Assembly: GCF_947497695.1 (NCBI RefSeq)
Contig: NZ_CANMHM010000009.1
Span: forward strand, 34,608-98,607
Length of the DNA: 64,000 nucleotides
Direction: 5' to 3'
Source: an uncultured Polaribacter sp.
GTDB lineage: Bacteria; Bacteroidota; Bacteroidia; Flavobacteriales; Flavobacteriaceae
The notes under the pieces are model-generated. The model made no database searches. It saw nothing but the letters and a program-made list of their open reading frames with translations, and had not been told where the DNA came from. The position numbers and the translations under genes are program-made. The stretch's first letter is position 1; each line of letters starts with the position of its first letter. Below are positions 18,067-26,846 of the stretch, piece by piece.

Positions 18067-19978
18067 ATCAGGTTTATTTGCGTTTTTACTTTTTATAGTA
18101 ACTAGTTTACAAGCTCAGTACTCACCTGAGTTTTTAAAGTATAGTAAACTGCACCCAGAAGAGCCAAGAATTCGTTTGTTAGAAGAAACTATTATTACTA
18201 TAGAAATTGGTAAGGAAGGTTTAGAAATTCATCAAGAATTTATGCAAGAAGACTTGTATTTAAATGAATCTGCAACCTATAACTCTAAAGATAGATTAAG
18301 TTTTTCTGCCTTTTTTGAATTAGATCAAATAGAAGCATCTTCTTATTCTTTTGAAAACAATACGTATGTAAAATCAGCTGTAGAAAAATTTACAGAAAAA
18401 GATGAATTAAATACTTCTTTTTACGATGATACAAAAACGTTAAACTTTGTATATCCTAATTTAAGAAAAGGATCAAAATCAGCATTAAAATATTCACAAA
18501 AAATTAAAAATCCGCGTTTTTTAATGCCTTTTTATTTTGGGGATTACTATCCTGTAAAACAAAATAAGATCACAATAATTGCTGATAAAGAGGTGGATTT
18601 AGAATTTAGAAAATTTAATATTTCTGAAGATAAAATAAAATTCACAAAAGAAGAAAAACGAAAAAAAACAATTTATACTTGGTTACTTACAAATCAAGAA
18701 GCCTATAAATTTGAGTCTAATTCGCCCAGTTTTAAAACAGTTGTGCCTCATATTATTCCCATTATAAAATCTTATAAAATAAAAAAGGAAACCAAAAACG
18801 TATTGGGTGAAGTTTCTGATTTATACAATTGGTATTATTCTTTGGTAAAAGGAGTTAATATTGAGAAACCTGATCCAGAATTAGTGGCTTTAGTTAAAGA
18901 AATTACTGCTGATAAAAAAACCGATTTAGAAAAAGTAAAAGCGATTTACTACTGGACTCAAAAAAACATAAAATACATTGCTTTTGAGTATGCTTTAGGA
19001 GGTTTTATACCCAGAGAATCGAACGATGTTTTTAGAAAAAAATATGGAGATTGTAAAGATAATTCCAGCATTTTGTATAGAATGTTAGAAATTGCAGGTG
19101 TAAAAGGCAATTTAACATGGATTGGTACTAGAAAAATACCTTATACGTATGAAGAAGTACCAACACCTGTTGTAGATAATCACATGATTCTTTCTTATGA
19201 AAATGAGGGAAGAACCTATTATTTAGACGCTACAGGTAGGTATATAAAATTCGGAATTCCGACTCCTTTTATACAAGGGAAAGAAGCATTGGTTTCTTAT
19301 GGAAAAGATTTTAAGGTTAAAAAAGTGCCTGTTATCGCTGCTAAAGAAAATGCATTAATAGATATTACAAACATCAAAATTGAAAATGGTAGTGTTTTGG
19401 GAACTTCAAAAACAAGTATTTCTGGATATCCTAAAATTGATGTTTTTCATGATTTAGAAAACTTAAAAAATCAAACAAAATTGAAAGAGTTTTACAACAG
19501 CATGTTTGAAAAAGGAAACAATAAGTTTTTAGTCAATAATTTTAAAGAAACCAATAAATATCATTATGATGATGATTTTATAGTAGATTATGATTTCGAA
19601 ATTAAAAATTATGCTAAAAGTTTGGGAGATGAAATTTACATCAACCTAAACTTAAACAAAGATTTATCATATTATAAAACAGATGAAAAACGTGAAAACG
19701 ATATAGAATATGATTATAAACAATATTTTAAAAATACAACATCATTAGAAATTCCTACAGGTTATAAAGTAGATTATTCTCCAGAAAATATAAAAGTAAC
19801 CAATGATTTATTAACTTGTGAAATTACCTACCAATTAGAAGGAAATAAAGTAATTTACAATCAAACTATTGAACTAAACTTCTTAGTTTTAAGTGTTACA
19901 CAGCAAAAAGAAGTAAATAAATTGATTGATAAAATTGAAAGAAATTATAAAGAAATTGTAGTTTTAAAAAAAGAATAA
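18050..19978 (+). CDS. Exported DUF3857/transglutaminase-like protein, catalytic triad intact
   Basis: 642 residues. I choose ATG 18050 because it begins a clean signal peptide (MLKIYKSGLFAFLLFIVTS, then LQAQ); ATG 18035 would put a polar extension in front. An N-terminal beta-rich DUF3857 domain is followed by a transglutaminase-like domain with Cys335 (KYGDCKDNS), His378 (VDNHMILSY) and Asp393 (YYLDATG), the papain-like triad. The C-terminal part is again beta-rich. The substrate is unknown. It overlaps the TPR/MORN gene and lies seven bases before a paralogue. Confidence 0.88.
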   Translation: MLKIYKSGLFAFLLFIVTSLQAQYSPEFLKYSKLHPEEPRIRLLEETIITIEIGKEGLEIHQEFMQEDLYLNESATYNSKDRLSFSAFFELDQIEASSYSFENNTYVKSAVEKFTEKDELNTSFYDDTKTLNFVYPNLRKGSKSALKYSQKIKNPRFLMPFYFGDYYPVKQNKITIIADKEVDLEFRKFNISEDKIKFTKEEKRKKTIYTWLLTNQEAYKFESNSPSFKTVVPHIIPIIKSYKIKKETKNVLGEVSDLYNWYYSLVKGVNIEKPDPELVALVKEITADKKTDLEKVKAIYYWTQKNIKYIAFEYALGGFIPRESNDVFRKKYGDCKDNSSILYRMLEIAGVKGNLTWIGTRKIPYTYEEVPTPVVDNHMILSYENEGRTYYLDATGRYIKFGIPTPFIQGKEALVSYGKDFKVKKVPVIAAKENALIDITNIKIENGSVLGTSKTSISGYPKIDVFHDLENLKNQTKLKEFYNSMFEKGNNKFLVNNFKETNKYHYDDDFIVDYDFEIKNYAKSLGDEIYINLNLNKDLSYYKTDEKRENDIEYDYKQYFKNTTSLEIPTGYKVDYSPENIKVTNDLLTCEITYQLEGNKVIYNQTIELNFLVLSVTQQKEVNKLIDKIERNYKEIVVLKKE

Positions 19979-19984
19979 ATACAG

Positions 19985-21955
19985 ATGATGAAAATTAAAA
20001 TTAGCTTATTATTTGCCCTGTTATTGGCTTTTCAAATTGGAATAGCACAAGAAGACCCTTATTTTGAAAGTTATGATTGGGAAGAAACGCCAAATTATTC
20101 TGTTGAAAAACAAAGCACAGAAGATATGATTGCTGTAAAAGAAAAAACCGTTACAGAGTTTTATTTTGATAAAAAAGATTTGGTAGAATTTTACTTAGAA
20201 CATAAAGTTTTATGGCTAAATTCTGATGATGCAATAGAAGGCTACAATAAAATTTATTTACCTTTTTCATCAAGAGATAAATTACAAGTAAACAAAGCAA
20301 GAGTAATTACTCCAGAAGGTAAATTAATCAATTTAGATAAGTCTAAGATACTAACTGCAGAAGATGAAGAATCTGGCAGAAAATACAAATATTTTGCCTT
20401 AGAAGGTATTACAAAAGGTAGTTTTATAGAATATATGTATGTTGTAAAAAGACCCCCAAATTACACCGGAAGAAAATTCAACATTCAAGATGCTTACCAT
20501 AAAGATAAAGTAGAATTCGATTTATTTTCGCCAAGTAATTTACTTTTTAAATTTAAGAGCCTTAATAATTTGCCAGAAGTTGAAAGAGATACCTTAACAA
20601 CACAAAAATTACATTATAAATTACATGTAAATAACGTTGAAAAACTAGAACCTGAATACCAAGCACCTTACAATGCAGCTAGAGCTTGTATTGTTTATAA
20701 AATGGATAAAAATACTGCTGGTAATGGTGAAGATATGATTTCTTACAAGAATGTTTCACAGAACTTGTATAAGCGATATTATGTAGATTATTCTAAAAAA
20801 ACTCAAGAGTTAATTAGTAATTTTATTAAAGAATTAGAAATACCAGAAAATGCAGATGATGAAAGTATTGTTAGAAAATTAGATTATTATATTAAAATAA
20901 ATGTGTTTTCTCAAGATGTTTACAATGAAGAATTACAAGATTTAGATGCAATTTTAACCAAAAAAGTGGCCAATGATACAGGTATTATAAAACTTTATAT
21001 TGCTGTTTTAAGAACTTTAAATATAGCACATGAACTTGTTTTAACTACCAACAGAAAAGAGCTAAAGTTTGATAAAGAGTTTGAAGCTACTAATTTTTTA
21101 ACTGATTATTTACTGTATTTCCCAGAGTCAGAAAAGTACTTATCTCCAAATGCATCAGGTACAAGATTTGGTTTTCCAATGCCTTATGTGATGGATAATT
21201 ATGGACTCTTTATAAAAGAAGTTGCTATTGGAGATTATAAATCTGCCGTTGGCAAAATTAAATATATAGAACCTGTAAAAGCCAAAGAAATTGTTGATGT
21301 TATGAATGTGAACATTTCTTTTAACGAAGAAAACTTAACAGAAAATAACATTCATTTCGATAGAGCTTTCAGCGGATATTATGCCATGAATATTCAACCT
21401 TTTATGCATTTGATAAAAGGAGAAAAAAGAGAAGAATTGGTAGAAAATTTTGTACAAAACATTACAAAAGAGTTAAAAATTACAGATCGAAAAATAGTAA
21501 ATGGAGAATCTGAATTGTTTGGTGTAAAACCGATGCAATTTATAGTAGATTTTACAACAGAAGCTTTTGTAGAAAAAGCAGGAAGAAAGTATCTATTTAA
21601 GTTAGGCGATTTAATTGGTCCTCAAATACAATTATATCAAGAAAAGGAAAGAGTATTGCCTTTAGAGGAGCAATTTCATAGAAGTTATTTTAGAACCTTA
21701 ACAGTAAACATACCAGAAGGTTATAAAATTAGCAATTTAGACGATATTAATATAGATAATTCATACATAGAAAACGAAAAAGAATTGTTTTCATTCAAGT
21801 CTTTTTACAAGTTAGAAGGAAACACTTTAACAGTTACTGCAGATGAACATTATAGAGAAAATATTGTTCCTGTGCATCTATATGAAGAGTATAGAACTGT
21901 AATTAATAGTGCTGCAGATTTTAATAAGATAGTGCTATTAATTGAGCCAGAATAA
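19985..21955 (+). CDS. Exported DUF3857/transglutaminase-like paralogue, catalytic residues lost
   Basis: 656 residues, signal peptide MMKIKISLLFALLLAFQIGIAQ. The layout matches the preceding gene (DUF3857-like front, transglutaminase-like middle, beta-rich end). However, the position of the catalytic Cys reads KKVANDTGIIKL (Thr332), the His region reads FLTDYLLYF, and the Asp region reads SPNASG. All three triad residues are replaced, so it is probably a pseudoenzyme that binds rather than processes. A terminator lies 26 bases downstream. Confidence 0.85.
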   Translation: MMKIKISLLFALLLAFQIGIAQEDPYFESYDWEETPNYSVEKQSTEDMIAVKEKTVTEFYFDKKDLVEFYLEHKVLWLNSDDAIEGYNKIYLPFSSRDKLQVNKARVITPEGKLINLDKSKILTAEDEESGRKYKYFALEGITKGSFIEYMYVVKRPPNYTGRKFNIQDAYHKDKVEFDLFSPSNLLFKFKSLNNLPEVERDTLTTQKLHYKLHVNNVEKLEPEYQAPYNAARACIVYKMDKNTAGNGEDMISYKNVSQNLYKRYYVDYSKKTQELISNFIKELEIPENADDESIVRKLDYYIKINVFSQDVYNEELQDLDAILTKKVANDTGIIKLYIAVLRTLNIAHELVLTTNRKELKFDKEFEATNFLTDYLLYFPESEKYLSPNASGTRFGFPMPYVMDNYGLFIKEVAIGDYKSAVGKIKYIEPVKAKEIVDVMNVNISFNEENLTENNIHFDRAFSGYYAMNIQPFMHLIKGEKREELVENFVQNITKELKITDRKIVNGESELFGVKPMQFIVDFTTEAFVEKAGRKYLFKLGDLIGPQIQLYQEKERVLPLEEQFHRSYFRTLTVNIPEGYKISNLDDINIDNSYIENEKELFSFKSFYKLEGNTLTVTADEHYRENIVPVHLYEEYRTVINSAADFNKIVLLIEPE

Positions 21956-21981
21956 GAAGTTTTAGTAATTTCAATTCAAAA

Positions 21982-22011
21982 AAATATCCCAAGCAAAAAC
22001 TTGGGATATTT
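21982..22011. terminator. Bidirectional terminator
   Basis: A perfect 12-bp stem AAATATCCCAAG / CTTGGGATATTT with loop CAAAAA sits between the converging transglutaminase-like gene and the THI5-like pseudogene. T- and A-rich flanks allow use from both sides. Confidence 0.9.
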
Positions 22012-22048
22012 AATTTAATAAGAAATGTATCTTTTTAAAACTATTTTT

Positions 22049-22937
22049 TTACTCTAAAAGCACGTTTGTGTAAAGGTCTTGATTTAGAATTTTGCTATTT
22101 TCTAACCCTTTTTCTACCAACCATTCTAAAAACAGCTGTACCTTTTTATCTTTCATAAAACCACAAGTATCAGCAGTACCAAAATGCATTTTTGTTGCTT
22201 GTAATGCTTTGGTAATATTGATGTTTTTTTGGTCGTATTCAGTTATGTTTTTCTGTAAAATAGCAACAGCTTCTGCTTCATTTTCTACAGCATATAGGTA
22301 GCCTTTTTTAGTTGCATTCACAAAATTAGCATAGTCAGTTTTAAAATTTGCTATATTTTTATTTTTAGCAATTACAATTGGCGAATATCCATAAGGAATA
22401 CCACTATCTTTTAGCTTCCATGTGTTTAAAGCAATGGTTTTATCATTGGCTTCTACACCTTCCCAATTGTTAAAAATCAAAGTGGCATCTGCTTTACCTT
22501 CCAATAAGGTATTCCAAATACCTAATTTTTCTGGGTAACTGATTTTAAAATCACCTTTTCCACCATCATTTTTTACCAATTCTTGTACAATTTTATCTTC
22601 ATAACGAGCTTTGTAAGAAGCATAAATTTTACCATCTAATTGTTTAGGATTGGTTAAATTATTAGATTTTAAAGAGGCAATACTACTTAAATCTTCTTGT
22701 AAAATGGCATAAATAGCAATAGCATCTACTTTATTTGCCTTGTTATTTAAACTAATAACAGTTTCAAACGGAGCAATATAAAAATCTGTAATATCTAACT
22801 CTAATTTTTTGCCAGGCGTTACAGCATAGTTATCGTCTAAAGGATTTAAAATTTCTAAATCGATATTTTCATCCGCATAAAAACCCAATATGATTAATGT
22901 TTGGTGTCCAATCTAAGGCTAGTTTTAATGTTTTCAT
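22049..22937 (-). pseudogene. THI5/NMT1-like ABC substrate-binding protein, frameshifted near the N-terminus
   Basis: On the minus strand an ATG at 22937 starts MKTLKLALDWTPNINHIGF, a textbook THI5/SsuA-type N-terminus. The frame then breaks at a run of five T (22880-22884) and meets a stop. The remainder (FYADENIDLEILNPLDDNY onward, about 277 residues) continues in the +1 frame and is otherwise intact. The family normally has a short helix (about 7-8 residues, like VAKEKG) between GF and FY that is missing here, so an out-of-frame deletion between similar GG-TTTTT words is likely. The only in-frame start in the long ORF is a weak TTG. It lies 11 bases after the TonB receptor, under the TPP riboswitch, so its natural ligand is probably a thiamine precursor. 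Confidence 0.8.
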
Positions 22938-22948
22938 GATAACTTATT

Positions 22949-25300
22949 TTAAAAGCGTAAAGTTGCACCTAACAAAAAGTTTCTGGTTGCTTGAGGATAA
23001 AAGCCTGCTCCATCAACTGTAGTTGTAACATTTGGTTGAGACCAATTATCATCAAACGTAAAATAATAACCTCTGTCAACATATTCTACATCAAAAATAT
23101 TATTTATCAACGCTGTAAAAGTAATCGATTTAAAAATAGATTTTGGTTGTATTTCATACACAATATTAATGTCTGACGTAAAGAAACTATCTAATACGTC
23201 ATTGTCTGAAATTGCACTACTAAAATTACTCATAAATTGTTGCCCAACATATTTAGACAAAAAAGAAAACTGAAAATTTTCTACTGGCATATAGGTAAAA
23301 ATATTTCCAATAACTACATCTGGCGAAAAAGATAAATCTGTACTTCCTAAAGATACAGGGTTTTCATTACCATCTCTTTTAATAAAGAAATCTCTGTTTT
23401 TATTGGTACTAAAAGCTATATTTGGTCTTATCGAAAACTGATTACCAAAACGAATATCTGCATCAATTTCTAGACCTAATCGGTAACTACTTCCAGAAGT
23501 TGCTCTAACTGCTTGACCAACATCATCTATATCACCTGTTAAAACCAGTTGATTTTTGTAGTCCATAAAATACATGTTGGTGTTTAATTTTACGTTTTCT
23601 TTATCTAAACGCCAGCCAAACTCAAAATCATTTAAGTTTTCTGGTGTATCAACGCCGTTTTCAAAATCATTTCTATTAGGTTCTCTATTGGCAACAGCAA
23701 AAGAAGTATACAATCTATTTTCACTATTTATTTTATAAGTTAAACCAAACTTTGGGTTAAAGAAATTAAAATTTGCATCTACATCTATTGGTATAATATC
23801 ATTGGTAATTCCTTTTGTTTGATATGTTACAAACCTACCTTGTAAATCTATATAACCAGATAGTTTTTCATCAATTTTAAAATTTGCTTTTGTAAAAATT
23901 GAAAAGTCAGTTTTAGTAGCGTCAGAAAAATAATAATGATCTCTAATATTGGTGTTTGGTGCTAAATTTTCACCCCAAATAACTTCACCAAAATGATCTC
24001 CTGTATAGTTAGAATAAGAAATTCCAGTAATTAAATTTAGCTCTTCTGTTTTGTAATTTGTATTGTAGTTTACTACAAAAAAATCATTATCTAACCAACG
24101 TCTTACAATAACATCACTTCCATCTTCAATTAAATTATTAAAATCTGCTGCATCTTCTTCATCTTTAAATTGCTCAAAATATCCTGAACCTTTTGTGTAA
24201 TTCAACGCTAAGTTTGTAGACCAATTATCGGTTATTTTTTCATTCCAATGCAATTGATAATGGTTTTGCTCGTAATTATCTGTTTCATTATCATAAGTAT
24301 ATGGGTTTTGTCTTCTATCTGTAGCTAATTGGTCTGCAGTTAAACCAAACCAAGCTTGATAGGTTTGTTCTTTTCCACCAAAAGAAATCGCTTTTATTAA
24401 GGTGTTTTCATCGGTATAACTTCCTTGTAAATAATACGATTTTAAATCTACAAAAGCTCTATCTATATAACCATCAGTAGAAATATTAGATAAACGTCCA
24501 GAAATTTCTATGTGCTCATTTAATTTTCCTGTGCTAAACTTTACAGTATGTTTTCTTGTATTAAAAGAACCAAAAGAATTAGAAATTTCTCCAAAGGCTT
24601 CCTCAGAATTAGCATCTGTTAAAATGTTTAAACTTGCACCAAAAGCACCAGAACCATTTGTTGAAGTACCAACACCACGTTGCAATTGTAAATTCTCTGT
24701 AGAAGAAGCAAAATCGCCTAAATTTACCCAAAAAGTACCTTGACTTTCTGCATCGTTATAAGGTATTCCATTTACAGTAACATTAATTCTCTCAGAATTA
24801 GAACCACGTACATTCATATAGGTATAACCAATTCCTGCACCAGCATCTGATGATGAAACTACGTTTGGTAAATAATTCATTAAAATAGGAATGTCTTGTC
24901 CTAGATTACGTTTTGCAATTTCTTTTTTAGACAAATTAGAAAATGTTACAGGTACATCTGCATTTACACGAACTGCAGAAACGAGTACTTCCTCTAAAAC
25001 ATTTTCATTAGATCTTAACACAAAGTTTAGTGTTACATCTTTATCAATAATGTTCACTTTTTGGATACTTGTTTTGTAACCAATAAAACGAACTTCAACA
25101 AGATACTCACCTTTTATAAGCTGTAATTTAAACTCTCCATTTAAGTCAGAAGAGGTTCCTTTGTTACTTTTTTTAACCAGAATAGTTGCTCCAGGTAAAG
25201 ATTCATTGTTTTCATCTACAACTTTTCCAGAAAGTGTAAATTGTTGGGCGTTTACAAGTATACTTGCAAACAAGAATAAAAAAAGTGTAATTTTTTTCAT
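22949..25300 (-). CDS. TonB-dependent outer membrane receptor, thiamine-related
   Basis: 783 residues. Signal peptide MKKITLFLFLFASILVNA; a CarboxypepD_reg-like domain (FTLSGKVVDENNESLPGATI); a plug domain near 110-230 (VRGSNSERINVTVNGIPYND, QRGVGTSTNGSGAFG); then the 22-strand barrel ending in the expected aromatic residue (LLGATLRF). No SusD partner is adjacent. A TPP riboswitch about 170 bases upstream of the start shows that its expression responds to thiamine pyrophosphate, so it very likely imports thiamine or a precursor. The broken THI5-like gene is the next gene of the operon. Confidence 0.9.
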   Translation of the reverse strand: MKKITLFLFLFASILVNAQQFTLSGKVVDENNESLPGATILVKKSNKGTSSDLNGEFKLQLIKGEYLVEVRFIGYKTSIQKVNIIDKDVTLNFVLRSNENVLEEVLVSAVRVNADVPVTFSNLSKKEIAKRNLGQDIPILMNYLPNVVSSSDAGAGIGYTYMNVRGSNSERINVTVNGIPYNDAESQGTFWVNLGDFASSTENLQLQRGVGTSTNGSGAFGASLNILTDANSEEAFGEISNSFGSFNTRKHTVKFSTGKLNEHIEISGRLSNISTDGYIDRAFVDLKSYYLQGSYTDENTLIKAISFGGKEQTYQAWFGLTADQLATDRRQNPYTYDNETDNYEQNHYQLHWNEKITDNWSTNLALNYTKGSGYFEQFKDEEDAADFNNLIEDGSDVIVRRWLDNDFFVVNYNTNYKTEELNLITGISYSNYTGDHFGEVIWGENLAPNTNIRDHYYFSDATKTDFSIFTKANFKIDEKLSGYIDLQGRFVTYQTKGITNDIIPIDVDANFNFFNPKFGLTYKINSENRLYTSFAVANREPNRNDFENGVDTPENLNDFEFGWRLDKENVKLNTNMYFMDYKNQLVLTGDIDDVGQAVRATSGSSYRLGLEIDADIRFGNQFSIRPNIAFSTNKNRDFFIKRDGNENPVSLGSTDLSFSPDVVIGNIFTYMPVENFQFSFLSKYVGQQFMSNFSSAISDNDVLDSFFTSDINIVYEIQPKSIFKSITFTALINNIFDVEYVDRGYYFTFDDNWSQPNVTTTVDGAGFYPQATRNFLLGATLRF

Positions 25301-25469
25301 TTTAAAAAAATTTAAAACGAATAAAAAGAGGTAATTATTCTTGATGTTAATATTGAATAATTAGTGTTTGTTTTACAAATTAAGAATGATGAAAAATCTA
25401 TTTTAAAAATAGAGATTACTTCCATCGGTTCTTATTTGCAAAACATGTTTTACAAAATGGCAATTATTG

Positions 25470-25612
25470 CCTCCCTAAACAGCATTATCTGTTCTAGGTT
25501 CATTGGGTATGATCTCAGCCGATTTTCAGTGAACAGTTAAAAGTTTAACAGTTAACAGTGTAAAACTGATTACTGAATACTGATTACTGAATACTGATAA
25601 CAGCACCCCTTT
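25470..25612 (-). promoter_or_regulatory. TPP riboswitch (thi box) with expanded P3 arm
   Basis: On the minus strand the conserved aptamer elements occur in order: AGGGGTGC, a long P3 arm, GGCTGAGATCATACCC, GAACCTAGAACAGATAATGC, TGTTTAGGGAGGC. P2 pairs GGGGT with ATACCC. P5 pairs ACAG with CTGT around ATAATG, a compensatory change relative to CTGG/CCAG of E. coli thiM. P3 is enlarged by about 70-80 bases containing a 14-bp tandem duplication. A palindrome (25459-25471) abuts the 3' end of P1 and another lies at 25437-25456; these may form the expression platform (inference). It controls the TonB receptor downstream. Confidence 0.92.
25571..25598 (+). repeat. Tandem 14-bp duplication inside riboswitch P3 arm
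   Basis: TACTGAATACTGAT occurs twice in immediate succession, preceded by a partial ACTGAT unit. It lies in the peripheral P3 arm of the TPP aptamer, leaving the core unaffected. Confidence 0.9.
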
Positions 25613-25624
25613 ATGAGAACGCTG

Positions 25625-25632
25625 CAAAATTA
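25625..25632 (-). promoter_or_regulatory. Putative -7 box TAATTTTG for the riboswitch transcript
   Basis: TAnnTTTG match on the minus strand, 12 bases upstream of the first aptamer nucleotides, a suitable place for the promoter of the thiamine uptake operon. Confidence 0.45.
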
Positions 25633-25667
25633 AGATGGATTTTTTTACTGTGAAATAAAAAAGTGAA

Positions 25668-25795
25668 TTTTTTTTAGAAGCTATTTCACGCTTTCAGCAC
25701 TCGCTTTTTTTGTGAAAAACAAAAAAGAGCTCAAACATTAGTTTACCTTGAGCGTGGTCGAAAGGCTTCAATCGCGGCTAAACTTGTTTGCTAAC
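25668..25795 (-). repeat. Dispersed hairpin element, copy 1 (with nested insertion)
   Basis: Read on the minus strand: GTTAGCAAACAAGTTTAGCC, GATTGAA, TGTTTGAGCTC, hairpin TTTTTTGT / ACAAAAAA, GCGAGTGCTGAAAGC, GAAATAGCTTC, poly-A. It aligns along its full length with 56702-56811, except for an extra piece of about 23 bases containing CGACCACGCTCAAGG. It starts ten bases after the arfB stop. Together with the riboswitch and leader it fills the 504-base gap between the receptor and arfB; no gene is seen there. Confidence 0.75.
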
Positions 25796-25804
25796 TTTTA
25801 GATG

Positions 25805-26209
25805 TTAGTCTAACCTTGGTTTTTTTCTAAGTGTTTTTTTTACAGAATTTCTAATTTTATTTTCTGCATTTTTTTTAATTGAACTTCTACTTGGTTTTGT
25901 AGGTGTTCTTTTTTTAGGACGAATTAGGTTTGTTTTTATCAAACTTAAAAAACGTTTAATAGCTAATTCTTTGTTTTTGTGTTGTGAGCGTGTTTCCTCA
26001 CAAAATAAAATCAATATATTTTCTTTGGTTAATTTTGATGAAAGTTTGCCTTTTAAAAGTTCTTTTTCTCTGTCTGATAAAGCGTTGGAGTTTTCTAAAT
26101 CAAAAGTCAATTCAATTTTAGACGATGTTTTATTTACATGTTGTCCTCCAGCACCAGAACTTCTAATGGCTTTAAAATTAAGTTCTTTTACAATATTATT
26201 TACATCCAC
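25805..26209 (-). CDS. arfB: Peptidyl-tRNA hydrolase/ribosome rescue factor ArfB (YaeJ type)
   Basis: 134 residues. The class-I release-factor catalytic motif GGQ is at residues 21-23 (SSGAGGQHVNKTSSK), followed by the compact RF domain. A basic C-terminal tail (KKRTPTKPSRSSIKKNAENK) is typical of ArfB, where it fills the empty mRNA channel of stalled ribosomes. There is no stop-codon recognition domain. It begins 10 bases after the PnuC-type gene and is probably co-transcribed with it. Confidence 0.93.
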   Translation of the reverse strand: MDVNNIVKELNFKAIRSSGAGGQHVNKTSSKIELTFDLENSNALSDREKELLKGKLSSKLTKENILILFCEETRSQHKNKELAIKRFLSLIKTNLIRPKKRTPTKPSRSSIKKNAENKIRNSVKKTLRKKPRLD

Positions 26210-26219
26210 AATTATAATT

Positions 26220-26846
26220 TTATAAGAGACTTTTTTGATACTTTTTTTTCCAAGCTAAGTATCCAAAAATAGCAATAATAGTAAAACCAAGGTATTGAAA
26301 GCTAGTAAATGTAAAACCTTTGTAAAAATATAAAGGTACAGAAATAAGGTCTCCAACAATCCAAAACAACCAGTTTTCTACTTTTCGTTTTGCCATTAAC
26401 CACATTCCTACAAAGAAAATTGCTGTTGTAAGTGTATCTACATAAGCAACCCAATGAGTCCATTTATCAAAGGTTTTATAAACGATAAAAACAAAAACCA
26501 AAGTAGCTATAAATATAAAAACACCTATTTTTTGCTCTTTTAAAGATGTTATAGAAATGGGGTTAGCATCAGTTTCATCGGCTTTACGTGTCCAAATATA
26601 CCAGCCATAAATGCTCATTATAAAATAGTAAGCATTGATCATCATATCACCTAAAAGACCCCATTTAAGTAATAAATACACAAAAATTAAGGTGCTAACA
26701 ATTCCTGTTGGAAAAACCCAAATTTTGTTTTTTTTAGAAAACCAAACCGATAAAAACCCAAAAATTACAGCAGTAATTTCTAGAACAATATCTAAAGTTT
26801 CATAAGTTTTGTATTGATCAAAAAAGAGCTTAAAAATATCTGTCAT
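26220..26846 (-). CDS. pnuC: PnuC-family vitamin permease (PnuT-like candidate)
   Basis: 208 residues with seven or eight hydrophobic segments. The family core is visible: WFSKKNKIWVFPTGIVSTLI, YYFIMSIYGWYIW, and WLFWIVGDLISVPLYFYKG. PnuC proteins facilitate uptake of nicotinamide riboside; the PnuT branch in Bacteroidota takes up thiamine. The location, one gene upstream of a TPP-riboswitch-controlled TonB receptor, favours thiamine, but the specificity cannot be read from sequence by eye. No riboswitch is seen in its own leader. Confidence 0.82.
   Translation of the reverse strand: MTDIFKLFFDQYKTYETLDIVLEITAVIFGFLSVWFSKKNKIWVFPTGIVSTLIFVYLLLKWGLLGDMMINAYYFIMSIYGWYIWTRKADETDANPISITSLKEQKIGVFIFIATLVFVFIVYKTFDKWTHWVAYVDTLTTAIFFVGMWLMAKRKVENWLFWIVGDLISVPLYFYKGFTFTSFQYLGFTIIAIFGYLAWKKKYQKSLL

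Noticed and set aside
18035..19978. Start at ATG 18035 for the transglutaminase-like gene
   Set aside because: It places five residues (MEHYT) before a clean signal peptide that starts at ATG 18050.
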